64,000 bases of DNA, taken from contig BMSW01000008.1 of NCBI GenBank assembly GCA_014649355.1, forward strand, positions 283,318 through 347,317, written 5' to 3'. Position 1 is the first letter of the stretch. Every line of letters begins with the position of its first letter. Origin of the DNA: Streptomyces althioticus. Lineage in GTDB: Bacteria; Actinomycetota; Actinomycetes; Streptomycetales; Streptomycetaceae. The notes beneath the pieces were generated by a model. It was not told the origin of the DNA. It searched no databases and saw nothing but the letters and a program-made list of their open reading frames with translations. A program made the position numbers and the translations under genes. Below are positions 18,818 through 26,895 of this stretch, in pieces.

Positions 18818-19785
18818 GCGGCGCTCCTCAGCGCGAGCAGGTCGGACAGGGCGTGCACGGTGCGCAGGGTGGGCACGGGGACGCCCGTGATCTCCGCCAG
18901 CTCGACCACGGCCGCGAGCAGCACGTCGAGCTCCAGCGGTTTGCCGCGCTCCAGGTCCTGGAGCGTGGAGGTGCGGTGGTCGCCGACCTTCTCGGCGCCG
19001 GCCAGCCGCCGTTCGATGGACACGCCGACCTCGCAGCCGAGCGCGGTGGCGACGGCCAGGGTCTCGGCCATCATCGTCTCGATGACCCGGCGGGTGCCGC
19101 CGTGCAGGCACATCTGCCGCATGGTGGCCCGCACCAGGGCGCTGATCGGGTTGAAGGAGATGTTGCCCAGCAGCTTGAGCCAGATGTCGTTGCGCAGGTC
19201 CGGCTCGACCGGGCATTTCAGGCCGCCCGCCCGCATGGCCTCGCTCAGGGCGAGACAGCGCGGCGAGACGCTGCGGTCGGGTTCGCCGACCGAGAAGCGG
19301 GTGCCTTCCACATGGCGGACGACACCGGGCCGTTCGAGTTCGGTGGCCGCGTACACCACGCAGCCGACGGCGCGTTCGGGCGCGAGCACCGCACTGACCG
19401 CGCCGCCGGGGTCCACGCTCTCCAGCCGGCGTCCCTCGTACGGGCCGCCGTGCCGGTGGAAGTACCACCAGGGGATGCCGTTCTGGGCGGCCACCACGGC
19501 CGTCGTGCCGTGCAGCAGCGGCTCGATCAGCGGCCCGCACGCCGCGTACGAGTTCGCCTTGAGCCCCAGGAACACGAAGTCGGCGGGGCCGACCTCGGCC
19601 GGGTCGTCGGTGGCGTGGGGGCGCGCGGTGAAGTCGCCGCGCGGGCTGAGCACCCGTACCCCGTCCTGCCGCATGGCCGCCAGATGCGGTCCACGGGCGA
19701 TGAGATGCACGTCGGCGCCCGCGCGGTGGAGCGCGGCGCCCACGTAGGCGCCGATCGCACCGGCGCCGAGAACTGCGACTTTCAT
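18814..19785 (-). CDS. Ketopantoate reductase family (ApbA/PanE) oxidoreductase
   Basis: A 323-residue NADP-dependent 2-ketoacid reductase family protein. It opens with the Rossmann motif GAGAIGAYVGAALHRAG. The catalytic Lys lies in NDIWLKLLGNISFNPISAL, a family signature. Relatives make pantoate for CoA; many actinomycete paralogues have other, unknown 2-keto-acid substrates. Here it is the first gene of the formate dehydrogenase operon, coupled by ATGA overlap, so a link to one-carbon or oxalate metabolism seems more likely than housekeeping pantothenate synthesis. That link is an inference. Confidence 0.88.
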   Translation of the reverse strand: MKVAVLGAGAIGAYVGAALHRAGADVHLIARGPHLAAMRQDGVRVLSPRGDFTARPHATDDPAEVGPADFVFLGLKANSYAACGPLIEPLLHGTTAVVAAQNGIPWWYFHRHGGPYEGRRLESVDPGGAVSAVLAPERAVGCVVYAATELERPGVVRHVEGTRFSVGEPDRSVSPRCLALSEAMRAGGLKCPVEPDLRNDIWLKLLGNISFNPISALVRATMRQMCLHGGTRRVIETMMAETLAVATALGCEVGVSIERRLAGAEKVGDHRTSTLQDLERGKPLELDVLLAAVVELAEITGVPVPTLRTVHALSDLLALRSAA

Positions 19786-19964
19786 GGCGAAGGGAACTCC
19801 GTCCGGTCGAGGGACACCGAAGAACCAGGAGGATCGCCGAATCTCTGTCGACGAAATATTGTCTACAGTATGGAGACAAGGCCGACAAGGCTTTGTGCAG
19901 TACCGGTGGTTGTGCGCTCAACAGTCTTCTCAAGGAGCGGAGCGCTCCCTACGGTTGGGGATTC
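19786..19964. promoter_or_regulatory. Divergent promoter region of the formate dehydrogenase operon and OFA transporter
   Basis: The 179-bp region holds TTGTCT-N9-AGACAA (19859-19879), a 6-bp inverted repeat. Inside it TACAGTATG (19864-19872) closely matches TACTGTATG in front of the oxalate CoA genes at 50950-50958. TGTCGACG at 19846-19853 also fits the general GntR half-site pattern. It is a candidate site for the GntR regulator encoded at 22793. Confidence 0.5.
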
Positions 19965-21317
19965 ATGAGTCCCCCCGTCGCACCGCCGGGCTGGAGCCGC
20001 TGGCTCGTCCCGCCCGCCGCACTCGCCGTACACCTCTCCATCGGCCAGGCCTACGCCTGGAGCGTGTTCAAGCCCCCGCTGGAGTCCGCGCTCGACCTCA
20101 GCGGCACCCAGAGCGCGCTGCCCTTCCAGCTCGGCATCGTCATGCTCGGCCTGTCCGCGGCCTTCGGCGGCACCCTCGTCGAACGCCGGGGCCCCCGCTG
20201 GGCGATGACCGTCGCCCTGATCTGCTTCTCCTCCGGCTTCCTGCTCTCCGCGCTGGGCGCGGCCACCGAGCAGTACTGGCTGATCGTCTTCGGCTACGGC
20301 TTCGTTGGCGGCATCGGCCTGGGCATCGGCTACATCTCGCCCGTCTCCACGCTCATCAAGTGGTTCCCCGACCGGCCCGGCATGGCCACCGGCATCGCCA
20401 TCATGGGATTCGGCGGCGGCGCGCTGATCGCCTCCCCCTGGTCGGCGCAGATGCTCGAATCGTTCGGCACCGACAACGTTGGCATCGCGTACGCCTTCCT
20501 CGTGCACGGGCTGACGTACGCCGTCTTCATGTCGCTCGGCGTGCTGCTGGTACGCGTGCCGCCCACCGCGCGGCCGGCCTCCGACGCGCCCGCCGTCACC
20601 GCCGGACCGCAGGTCTCCGCCCGGTCCGCCGTGCGCACCCCGCAGTTCTGGCTGTTGTGGCTCGTGCTCTGCATGAACGTGACCGCCGGCATCGGCATCC
20701 TGGAGAAGGCCGCGCCGATGATCACCGACTTCTTCGCGGACAGCTCCGCACCGGTGTCCGCCACGGCCGCCGCCGGGTTCGTCGCCCTGCTGTCCGCCGC
20801 CAACATGGCGGGCCGCATCGGCTGGTCCACCACCTCCGACCTCATCGGCCGGAAGAACATCTACCGCGTCTACCTGGGCGTCGGCGCCCTGATGTACGCC
20901 CTCATCTGGTCGCTCGGCGACTCCTCCAAACCGCTGTTCGTACTGGCCGCGCTCGTCATCCTCTCCTTCTACGGAGGCGGCTTCGCGACGGTCCCCGCCT
21001 ACCTCAAGGACCTCTTCGGCACCTACCAGGTGGGCGCCATCCACGGCCGGCTGCTCACCGCCTGGTCCACGGCCGGCGTCCTCGGACCGCTCATCGTCAA
21101 CTGGGTCGCCGACCGCCAGGAGGAGGCCGGCAAGCACGGCCCGTCCCTCTACGGGGTGTCCCTGGTCGTCATGATCGGGTTGCTGGCCGTCGGCTTCGTC
21201 GCCAACGAACTGGTCCGCCCCGTGCACCCGCGTCACCACGAACCCGCCGCCGGGACACCGGCCGAGACGTCGAAGGAGGCCGCCGATGACCGGCGAGAGC
21301 AGCCAGAGTCCGCCTGA
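19965..21317 (+). CDS. OFA-family (oxalate/formate antiporter-like) MFS transporter
   Basis: A 450-residue, 12-segment MFS transporter. The N-terminal SIGQAYAWSVFKPPLE and the YISPVSTLIKWFPDRPGMATGIAIMGFGGGALI stretch (region near 124-156) are typical of the OFA group, whose best-known member is OxlT. It is divergent from the formate dehydrogenase operon and overlaps a 46-residue membrane protein gene, which suggests transport of formate, oxalate or a related acid. The ATG at 19965 has TTGGGG upstream; an in-frame ATG at 19893 adds an implausible 24-residue leader. Confidence 0.85.
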   Translation: MSPPVAPPGWSRWLVPPAALAVHLSIGQAYAWSVFKPPLESALDLSGTQSALPFQLGIVMLGLSAAFGGTLVERRGPRWAMTVALICFSSGFLLSALGAATEQYWLIVFGYGFVGGIGLGIGYISPVSTLIKWFPDRPGMATGIAIMGFGGGALIASPWSAQMLESFGTDNVGIAYAFLVHGLTYAVFMSLGVLLVRVPPTARPASDAPAVTAGPQVSARSAVRTPQFWLLWLVLCMNVTAGIGILEKAAPMITDFFADSSAPVSATAAAGFVALLSAANMAGRIGWSTTSDLIGRKNIYRVYLGVGALMYALIWSLGDSSKPLFVLAALVILSFYGGGFATVPAYLKDLFGTYQVGAIHGRLLTAWSTAGVLGPLIVNWVADRQEEAGKHGPSLYGVSLVVMIGLLAVGFVANELVRPVHPRHHEPAAGTPAETSKEAADDRREQPESA

Positions 21318-21426
21318 ACCCTCCCGTCGCGCGCTGATCGCCTTCGCCTGGCTCTGGGTGGGCCTCCCGCTCGCCTACGGCCTGTACGAGCTGGTGCGCA
21401 AGGCGACGCAGCTGTTCACCGGGTGA
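21286..21426 (+). CDS. 46-residue single-span protein, partner of the OFA MFS transporter
   Basis: A tiny membrane protein: a polar Ser/Pro-rich N-terminus, then one hydrophobic helix (ALIAFAWLWVGLPLAYGLYEL) and a short amphipathic tail ending KATQLFTG. Its ATG at 21286 follows a strong AAGGAGG (21273-21279) and overlaps the last 32 bp of the transporter gene, so the two should be co-translated. Small proteins of this type are found beside OFA transporters in many actinomycetes and are annotated as an MFS small subunit. The role is not established. Confidence 0.85.
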   Translation: MTGESSQSPPEPSRRALIAFAWLWVGLPLAYGLYELVRKATQLFTG

Positions 21427-21595
21427 CCGGCCGGTAGGGAAGGGGACGGGCGCGGGGACGCCTGACGGAAGCCCCTGGGGGCTGACGGAAGGCGACAAGC
21501 CTCGCGCCCGTTTCCTGTCGCTTCACCTGCACTCGTACCCGTGAGTCACTGATCAGACTGGTGCATCCCGCAACCGGATCACCGAGGGGATCACC

Positions 21596-22540
21596 ATGAG
21601 CGGCTCGCGCATCACCGCCGTCGGCCACTACCAGCCCGCCCGGGTCCTGACCAACGAGGACCTCGCGGGCATGGTCGACACCAGCGACGCGTGGATCACG
21701 AGCCGCGTGGGCATCCGCACCCGGCACATCGCCGGGCCCGACGAGCCCGTCGACGAACTGGCCGCGCACGCCGCCGCCAAGGCCCTCGCCGCGGCCGGCC
21801 GGACGCCCGAAGAGATCGACCTGGTCCTGGTCGCCACGTCCACCGCGACCGACCGTTCGCCCAACATGGCGGCCCGCGTCGCCGCCCGCCTCGGCATGCC
21901 GGGCCCCGCCGTCATGGACGTCAACGTGGTGTGCGCCGGCTTCACCCACGCCCTCGCCACCGCCGACCACGCCGTGCGGGCCGGCGGGGCGGAGCGGGTG
22001 CTGGTGATCGGCGCCGACAAGATGTCCGACGTCACCGACTGGACCGACCGCACCACCTGCGTGCTCGTCGGCGACGGGGCGGGCGCGGCCGTCGTGGAGG
22101 CGGCGGCGGGCGCGGCGGACGGCATCGGTCCGGTGCTGTGGGGGTCGGTGCCGGAGATGGGCAACGCGGTGCGGATCGAGGGGACTCCTCCGCGGTTCGC
22201 GCAGGAGGGGCAGAGCGTCTACCGCTGGGCGACCACCCGGCTGCCGGAGTTCGCCCGACGCGCCTGCGAGAAGGCGGGCCTGACGCCCGAGGACCTCGCC
22301 GCGGTCGTGCTGCACCAGGCCAACCTGCGGATCGTGGAGCCCCTCGCGCGCCGGATCGGCGCCGTCAACGCCGTCGTCGCGCGGGACGTCGTCGACTCCG
22401 GCAACACGTCCGCCGCGAGCATTCCGCTCGCCTTCTCCAAACTCGTCGAGCAGGGCGCGGTGTCGAGCGGGGACCCGGTGCTGCTGTTCGGCTTCGGCGG
22501 CAACCTGTCGTACGCGGGGCAGGTCGTGCGCTGCCCGTGA
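21596..22540 (+). CDS. Beta-ketoacyl-ACP synthase III (FabH-like)
   Basis: A 314-residue KAS III-type condensing enzyme. The Cys-His-Asn triad is intact: Cys in NVVCAGFTHAL, His in VVLHQANLRI and Asn in DSGNTSAASIPLA. The N-terminal SDAWITSRVGIRTRHIA and the C-terminal GFGGNLSYAG also match the family. No ACP, malonyl transferase or other fatty acid genes are nearby, so this is an isolated paralogue. It may act on a special primer, such as a CoA ester from the surrounding acid metabolism; this is an inference. The start ATG has GAGGGG upstream. Confidence 0.92.
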   Translation: MSGSRITAVGHYQPARVLTNEDLAGMVDTSDAWITSRVGIRTRHIAGPDEPVDELAAHAAAKALAAAGRTPEEIDLVLVATSTATDRSPNMAARVAARLGMPGPAVMDVNVVCAGFTHALATADHAVRAGGAERVLVIGADKMSDVTDWTDRTTCVLVGDGAGAAVVEAAAGAADGIGPVLWGSVPEMGNAVRIEGTPPRFAQEGQSVYRWATTRLPEFARRACEKAGLTPEDLAAVVLHQANLRIVEPLARRIGAVNAVVARDVVDSGNTSAASIPLAFSKLVEQGAVSSGDPVLLFGFGGNLSYAGQVVRCP

Positions 22541-22610
22541 GCCGGCGGGCCGTGCGCCGTCCGTGAGCCGGCGGGTCGACGCCGTCCGCGAGCAGGCGGG
22601 CCGTGCGCTG
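22537..22610. repeat. Three imperfect tandem copies of a 23-26 bp unit at a gene end
   Basis: Units at 22537-22562, 22563-22587 and 22588-22610 share the pattern (G/C)GAGC(C/A)GGCGGG(C/T)CG... and begin at the stop codon of the KAS III gene. It is probably a slippage product without a function I can name. Confidence 0.6.
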
Positions 22611-22704
22611 CGGGGTGGTGAGCCGCCGGTGGGCGCGTCGGGCGCGTCGTGCGCGACCCGGGTGTGACGAGGGCAACCCGAACGGGCTGCGGCGGTGCGC
22701 CGTA

Positions 22705-22724
22705 GACTGTAGACGAAAGACAAT
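22705..22724. promoter_or_regulatory. Candidate GntR autoregulatory site
   Basis: GACTGTAGACGAAAGACAAT lies 69 bp before the GntR gene start. It shares the ACTGTA core with sites at 19864 and 50950 and contains TGTAGACG, which fits the family half-site pattern. Confidence 0.4.
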
Positions 22725-22792
22725 CACCCAGGACGTCTACGGCGTCACCGGTGTCCGCGACGGACGCGCGGCGCCGCCGAAGAGGGGGACCG

Positions 22793-23470
22793 ATGTTGTC
22801 GACAGGACTGCCCCACGGGGCGGTGCCCCGGCTCGAACGGCCGGGCCCGCTGCGCGACCGCGTCTACGAGGCACTGCTCGAACTCATCACCACCCGCGCC
22901 CTCCAGCCGGGCCAGCACCTCGTCGAGAGCGAACTCGCCGGCCACCTCGGCGTCTCCCGTCAGCCGGTGCGCGAGGCGCTCCAGCGCCTCAACACCGAGG
23001 GGTGGGTCGATCTGCGCCCCGCACAGGGCGCGTTCGTGCACGAGCCGACGGAGGAGGAGGCCGACCAGCTCCTCACCGTGCGCACGCTGCTGGAGGCGGA
23101 GGCGGCCCGGCTCGCGGCGAGCAACGCCGACAGCAAGGGCGTCCGGGCGCTGGAGGGCATCCTCGCCGAGGGCCTCGCGGCCGTCGAGGCGGACGACGTG
23201 GACGCCGCGGTGGCGCTCAACGCCCGTTTCCACGCCAAGGTGATGGAGCTCGCGGGCAACGCGGTCCTCGCCGAGCTGGCCGCCCAGGTCGACCGGCGGG
23301 TGCGCTGGTACTACACGCCCGTCGCCCGGCAGCGCGGCGAACAGTCCTGGATCGAGCACCGTGAGCTGATCGCCGCGATCGCCGCGCGGGACGAACAGTC
23401 GGCCACGCGGCTGATGCGCGAACACACCGAGCACACGCGGCGGTCGTACCACGCGCGGGAGGACTCCTGA
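22793..23470 (+). CDS. GntR/FadR-subfamily (FCD) transcriptional regulator
   Basis: A 225-residue regulator. The N-terminal winged helix (about 14-75) contains LRDRVYEALLELI, GQHLVESELAGHLGVSRQPV and REALQRLNTEGWV, the GntR signature. The C-terminal all-helical FCD domain binds a small acid, often with a metal held by His residues (FHAKVMELAGN, IEHRELIAAI). The ATG at 22793 has GAGGGGG upstream; the in-frame start at 22751 is less well placed. Position and shared motifs suggest it controls the formate/oxalate genes. Confidence 0.88.
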   Translation: MLSTGLPHGAVPRLERPGPLRDRVYEALLELITTRALQPGQHLVESELAGHLGVSRQPVREALQRLNTEGWVDLRPAQGAFVHEPTEEEADQLLTVRTLLEAEAARLAASNADSKGVRALEGILAEGLAAVEADDVDAAVALNARFHAKVMELAGNAVLAELAAQVDRRVRWYYTPVARQRGEQSWIEHRELIAAIAARDEQSATRLMREHTEHTRRSYHAREDS

Positions 23471-23520
23471 GGGGCTTTCGCCCGGCCTGAGCGGGGTCGT
23501 CCCGGGCCCCGCACCCCCTC

Positions 23521-23544
23521 CTTTGTCCTGAGAGTGGAAAAAGT
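23521..23544. promoter_or_regulatory. 24-bp shared operator candidate, copy 1 (ROK promoter)
   Basis: CTTTGTCCTG-N5-GGAAAAAGT. CTTTGTCC and GGAAAAAG are inverted repeats with one mismatch. The same element, with identical spacing, lies at 31356-31379 upstream of the large secreted protein gene. It is 124 bp before the ROK gene, so autoregulation is plausible. Confidence 0.6.
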
Positions 23545-23667
23545 AGGGGGCAATTCCTGCGCGACTTCTTCCCACCTCCGGCAGGCGCTGCTACTTTCCC
23601 ATCCGAAAGCACGCCACGCACGTGGCCGGAATCCGGCGCGCACAGCCGATGAGGCGGGGAGGGGCTC

Positions 23668-24858
23668 GTGAGACGCATGACAGCGCGACCCGCGAACGCC
23701 CATCAGGCACGACTGCTCCGGCTGTTGCGCGACGGAGGTCCCAACTCCCGCGCCCAGCTGGGCGACCAGGTCGACCTCTCCCGGTCGAAACTGGCCGTGG
23801 AGGTGGACCGGCTGCTGGAGACGGAACTCGTCGTGGCCGACGGACTCGCCGCCTCGCGCGGCGGGCGCCGCTCCCACAACATCCGGCTCAACCCGCACCT
23901 GCGCTTCCTCGGCGTCGACATCGGCGCCACCTCGGTCGACGTCGCCGTCACCAATGCCGAGCTGGAGATCCTCGGGCACATCAACCAGCCGATGGACGTG
24001 CGCGAGGGACCGGTCGCGGTCTTCGAGCAGGTGCTGTCCATGGCCGCCAAGCTGAGGGCCACCGGGCTCGCGGAAGGGTTCGACGGCGCCGGCATCGGCG
24101 TCCCCGGGCCGGTCCGCTTCCCCGAGGGCATCCCGGTCGCGCCGCCGATCATGCCCGGCTGGGACGGCTTCCCCGTGCGGGAGGCGCTCAGCCAGGAGCT
24201 GGGCTGCCCGGTCATGGTCGACAACGACGTGAACCTCATGGCGCTGGGGGAGCAGCACGCGGGCGTCGCCCGCACCGTCGCCGACTTCCTCTGCGTCAAG
24301 ATCGGCACCGGCATCGGGTGCGGCATCGTCGTCGGCGGCGAGGTGTACCGCGGGACAACGGGCAGCGCGGGCGACATCGGGCACATCCAGGCCGTGCCCG
24401 ACGGACGCCCCTGCGCCTGCGGCAACCGCGGCTGCCTCGAGGCGCACTTCTCCGGCGCGGCCCTCGCGCGGGACGCCACGGAGGCCGCCGAGCAGCAGCG
24501 CTCGCCCGAACTCGCCGCCCGGTTCGAGGCGAACGGCACGCTCAGCGCCGTCGACGTCGCCGCCGCGGCCGCCGCCGGCGACGCCACCGCCCTCGACCTG
24601 ATCCGCGAGGGCGGCAACCGCACCGGGCAGGTCATCGCCGGCCTGGTCAGCTTCTTCAACCCCGGCCTGGTGGTGATCGGCGGCGGGGTGACGGGCCTCG
24701 GACACACCCTGCTCGCCGCGATCCGCACCCAGGTCTACCGAGGCTCGCTGCCCCTGGCGACGGGCAACCTCCCCATCGTCCTCGGTGAGCTGGGCCCCAC
24801 CGCCGGAGTCATCGGCGCGGCCCGCCTCATCAGCGACCACCTGTTCTCACCCGCCTAG
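23668..24858 (+). CDS. ROK-family transcriptional regulator (NagC/Mlc-like)
   Basis: A 396-residue ROK regulator. Residues 1-75 form a winged helix-turn-helix (NSRAQLGDQVDLSRSKLAVEVDRLLE). The remainder is the sugar-kinase-like domain with FLGVDIGATSVDVAV, VDNDVNLMALGEQ and the zinc-binding CACGNRGCLE motif. Such proteins sense sugars and repress uptake or catabolic genes. It precedes an RbsABC-type importer operon and likely controls this sugar gene group. GTG at 23668 follows GGGGAGGGG; an ATG at 23677 is the alternative. Confidence 0.92.
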   Translation: MRRMTARPANAHQARLLRLLRDGGPNSRAQLGDQVDLSRSKLAVEVDRLLETELVVADGLAASRGGRRSHNIRLNPHLRFLGVDIGATSVDVAVTNAELEILGHINQPMDVREGPVAVFEQVLSMAAKLRATGLAEGFDGAGIGVPGPVRFPEGIPVAPPIMPGWDGFPVREALSQELGCPVMVDNDVNLMALGEQHAGVARTVADFLCVKIGTGIGCGIVVGGEVYRGTTGSAGDIGHIQAVPDGRPCACGNRGCLEAHFSGAALARDATEAAEQQRSPELAARFEANGTLSAVDVAAAAAAGDATALDLIREGGNRTGQVIAGLVSFFNPGLVVIGGGVTGLGHTLLAAIRTQVYRGSLPLATGNLPIVLGELGPTAGVIGAARLISDHLFSPA

Positions 24859-25371
24859 CCGGCGCGGCTACGGCCACCACCGCACCGGCGCGACCCAGCA
24901 CCACCCGGGGCGAGTTCACCCGCCCCGGCACCAGCACCGACCGAGGCGGGCCCGCCCGCCCCGGCACCACCCGGTGCGGGCACCCCGCCCGCACCGACCC
25001 GAAGCTGCACCACCCGCCGGCACGGGCCGCCCGTACCGGCGCGCAAGGCACCACGCCGGCGCGACAGCCAGCCGCACCGGCACGCAGCACGACCCGCCGG
25101 TGCGGAAGCCGCCCGTACCGGCAGGGAACGCCTCACCGTGAACGCGGGGCCCGGCCCCGCACGCCGCCGGCACGGCCCCGTACCGGCACGAGCCGCACCA
25201 CCCGCCCCGAACAGCGCACCACCACCACCACCGCCGCCGCTCTGCTCCGCCCTGCCCGAAAACGCTTGCTCCGCTAGGGAGTCAGGAAAGCCGGCCGGCC
25301 CCGTCAGGGGCCAGGCACCGCTTGCCCCGTGAGGGGACACCACCCCCGTCCGCCCGCCGAGGGGAATCCGC
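24859..25371. other. 513-bp low-complexity intergenic region
   Basis: This stretch is dominated by CACC, CCGG and CGGCAC runs, with the 15-mer GCCGCCCGTACCGGC at 25026-25040 and again at 25108-25122. Frames across it encode only Pro/Arg/Ala-rich nonsense without a ribosome site or a family match. It must contain the promoter of the ABC importer operon, perhaps near the less biased DNA at 25255-25300. Confidence 0.55.
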
Positions 25372-26895
25372 ATGGCACCAGAAGCACCGCTGCTCAGCAT
25401 GTCCGGCATCACCAAGTCGTTCCCGGGAGTCCGGGCCCTGGACGGCGTCGACCTCGACGTCCAGGCCGGCGAGGTGCACTGTCTGCTCGGCCAGAACGGC
25501 GCCGGGAAGTCGACGCTCATCAAGGTCCTGGCCGGCGCCCACCAGCCCGACACGGGCACGATCAGCTGGCGCGGGGACGACGTCACCCTGCGCTCGCCGA
25601 TCGCCGCCATGCGCCTCGGCATCGCCACCATCTACCAGGAACTCGACCTGGTGGAGCACCTGTCGGTCGCGGAGAACGTCCACCTCGGGCACGAGCCCAC
25701 CGCCGCCGGCTTCGTCGTCCGGGGAAGGGCGGCACGCGCGTCCACCGCGGAACTGCTCCAGCGCCTCGGTCACCCCGAGATCGACCCCGGCCGCCTGGTC
25801 GGCGACCTCTCCGCCGCGCACCAGCAGATCGTGTCCATGGCCCGCGCCCTCTCCCACGACGTGCGGCTCATCGTGATGGACGAGCCGTCCGCCGCCCTCG
25901 ACCCGGACGAGGTCGACAACCTCTTCCGCATCGTCGGCGACCTGACCGCCGCCGGCGTCGCCGTCGTCTACATCTCCCACCGCCTGGAGGAGATCCGCCG
26001 CATCGGCGACCGCGTGACCGTGCTGAAGGACGGCCGCGCGGTGGCCCGCGGGCTGCCCGCCAAGTCGACGCCCACCAGCGAGGTGGTGTCGCTGATGACG
26101 GGCCGCAACGTCGAGTACGTCTTCCCGCCCCGCCCGGACACCCCGCCGGTCAAGGCCGCCGAGCCGGTGCTCACCGTGGAGAACCTGTCCCGGCGCGGCG
26201 AGTTCGCCCCGCTCGACCTCCAGGTGCGCCCCGGCGAGATCGTCGGACTCGCGGGCCTCGTCGGGTCCGGGCGCTCCGAGATCCTCGAGACGATCTACGG
26301 CGCCCGCAAGCCCGACACCGGCCGCGTCCTCGTCGACGGCAGACCCCTGCGCCCGGGCAGCGTCCGCGCCGCCGTCCGCGCCGGACTGGGCCTCGCCCCC
26401 GAGGAACGCAAGGCGCAGGCCCTGCTGATGCTGGAGTCGGTCACCCGCAACGTGTCCGTCTCCTCCATGTCCCGCTTCGCGCGGGCCGGCTGGATCGACC
26501 GCGGCGCCGAACTGGGGGCGGCGCGCGCGGCGGTCCGGGAGCTGTCCCTGCGGCCCGACAACCCCGACGTGCCCGTGCGCACCCTGTCCGGCGGCAACCA
26601 GCAGAAGGCCGTCCTCGCCCGCTGGCTGCTGCGCGGCTGCCGGGTGCTGCTGCTGGACGAACCCACCCGCGGCGTCGACGTAGGCGCGCGGGCCGAACTG
26701 TACGCCGTGGTACGGCGGCTGGCGGACGAAGGGCTCGCCGTGCTGCTGGTCTCCAGCGAGGTGCCCGAGGTCCTCGGCCTCGCCGACCGCGTGCTGGTGC
26801 TGCGCGAGGGCTCCGTCGTCCACACGGCGCCCGCCCGCGAACTCGACGAACACCGTGTACTCGACCTGGTCATGGAAGGAAGCCCGGCGTCATGA
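25372..26895 (+). CDS. Sugar ABC transporter, ATP-binding protein (RbsA/MglA type)
   Basis: A 507-residue double ATPase. The first domain has Walker A GQNGAGKST, Walker B LIVMDEPSAALD and a variant signature (LSAAHQQIV). The second has the degenerate P-loop GLVGSGRSEI, signature LSGGNQQKAV and LLLDEPTRGVD, as in carbohydrate uptake subfamily 2 (ribose, galactose, inositol and similar). It energises uptake with the permease and binding protein encoded downstream. GAGGGG precedes the ATG, and the permease start overlaps its stop. Confidence 0.95.
   Translation: MAPEAPLLSMSGITKSFPGVRALDGVDLDVQAGEVHCLLGQNGAGKSTLIKVLAGAHQPDTGTISWRGDDVTLRSPIAAMRLGIATIYQELDLVEHLSVAENVHLGHEPTAAGFVVRGRAARASTAELLQRLGHPEIDPGRLVGDLSAAHQQIVSMARALSHDVRLIVMDEPSAALDPDEVDNLFRIVGDLTAAGVAVVYISHRLEEIRRIGDRVTVLKDGRAVARGLPAKSTPTSEVVSLMTGRNVEYVFPPRPDTPPVKAAEPVLTVENLSRRGEFAPLDLQVRPGEIVGLAGLVGSGRSEILETIYGARKPDTGRVLVDGRPLRPGSVRAAVRAGLGLAPEERKAQALLMLESVTRNVSVSSMSRFARAGWIDRGAELGAARAAVRELSLRPDNPDVPVRTLSGGNQQKAVLARWLLRGCRVLLLDEPTRGVDVGARAELYAVVRRLADEGLAVLLVSSEVPEVLGLADRVLVLREGSVVHTAPARELDEHRVLDLVMEGSPAS

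Noticed and set aside
19939..19948. GGAGCGCTCC palindrome before the OFA transporter as a third CebR site
   Set aside because: The flanks differ from the 14-bp consensus at three outer positions, and the gene has no link to cellobiose.
24859..25371. Possible small genes or a CRISPR-like array in the repeat-rich gap
   Set aside because: Repeats are short, irregular and not separated by unique spacers, and the frames lack start sites or conserved features.
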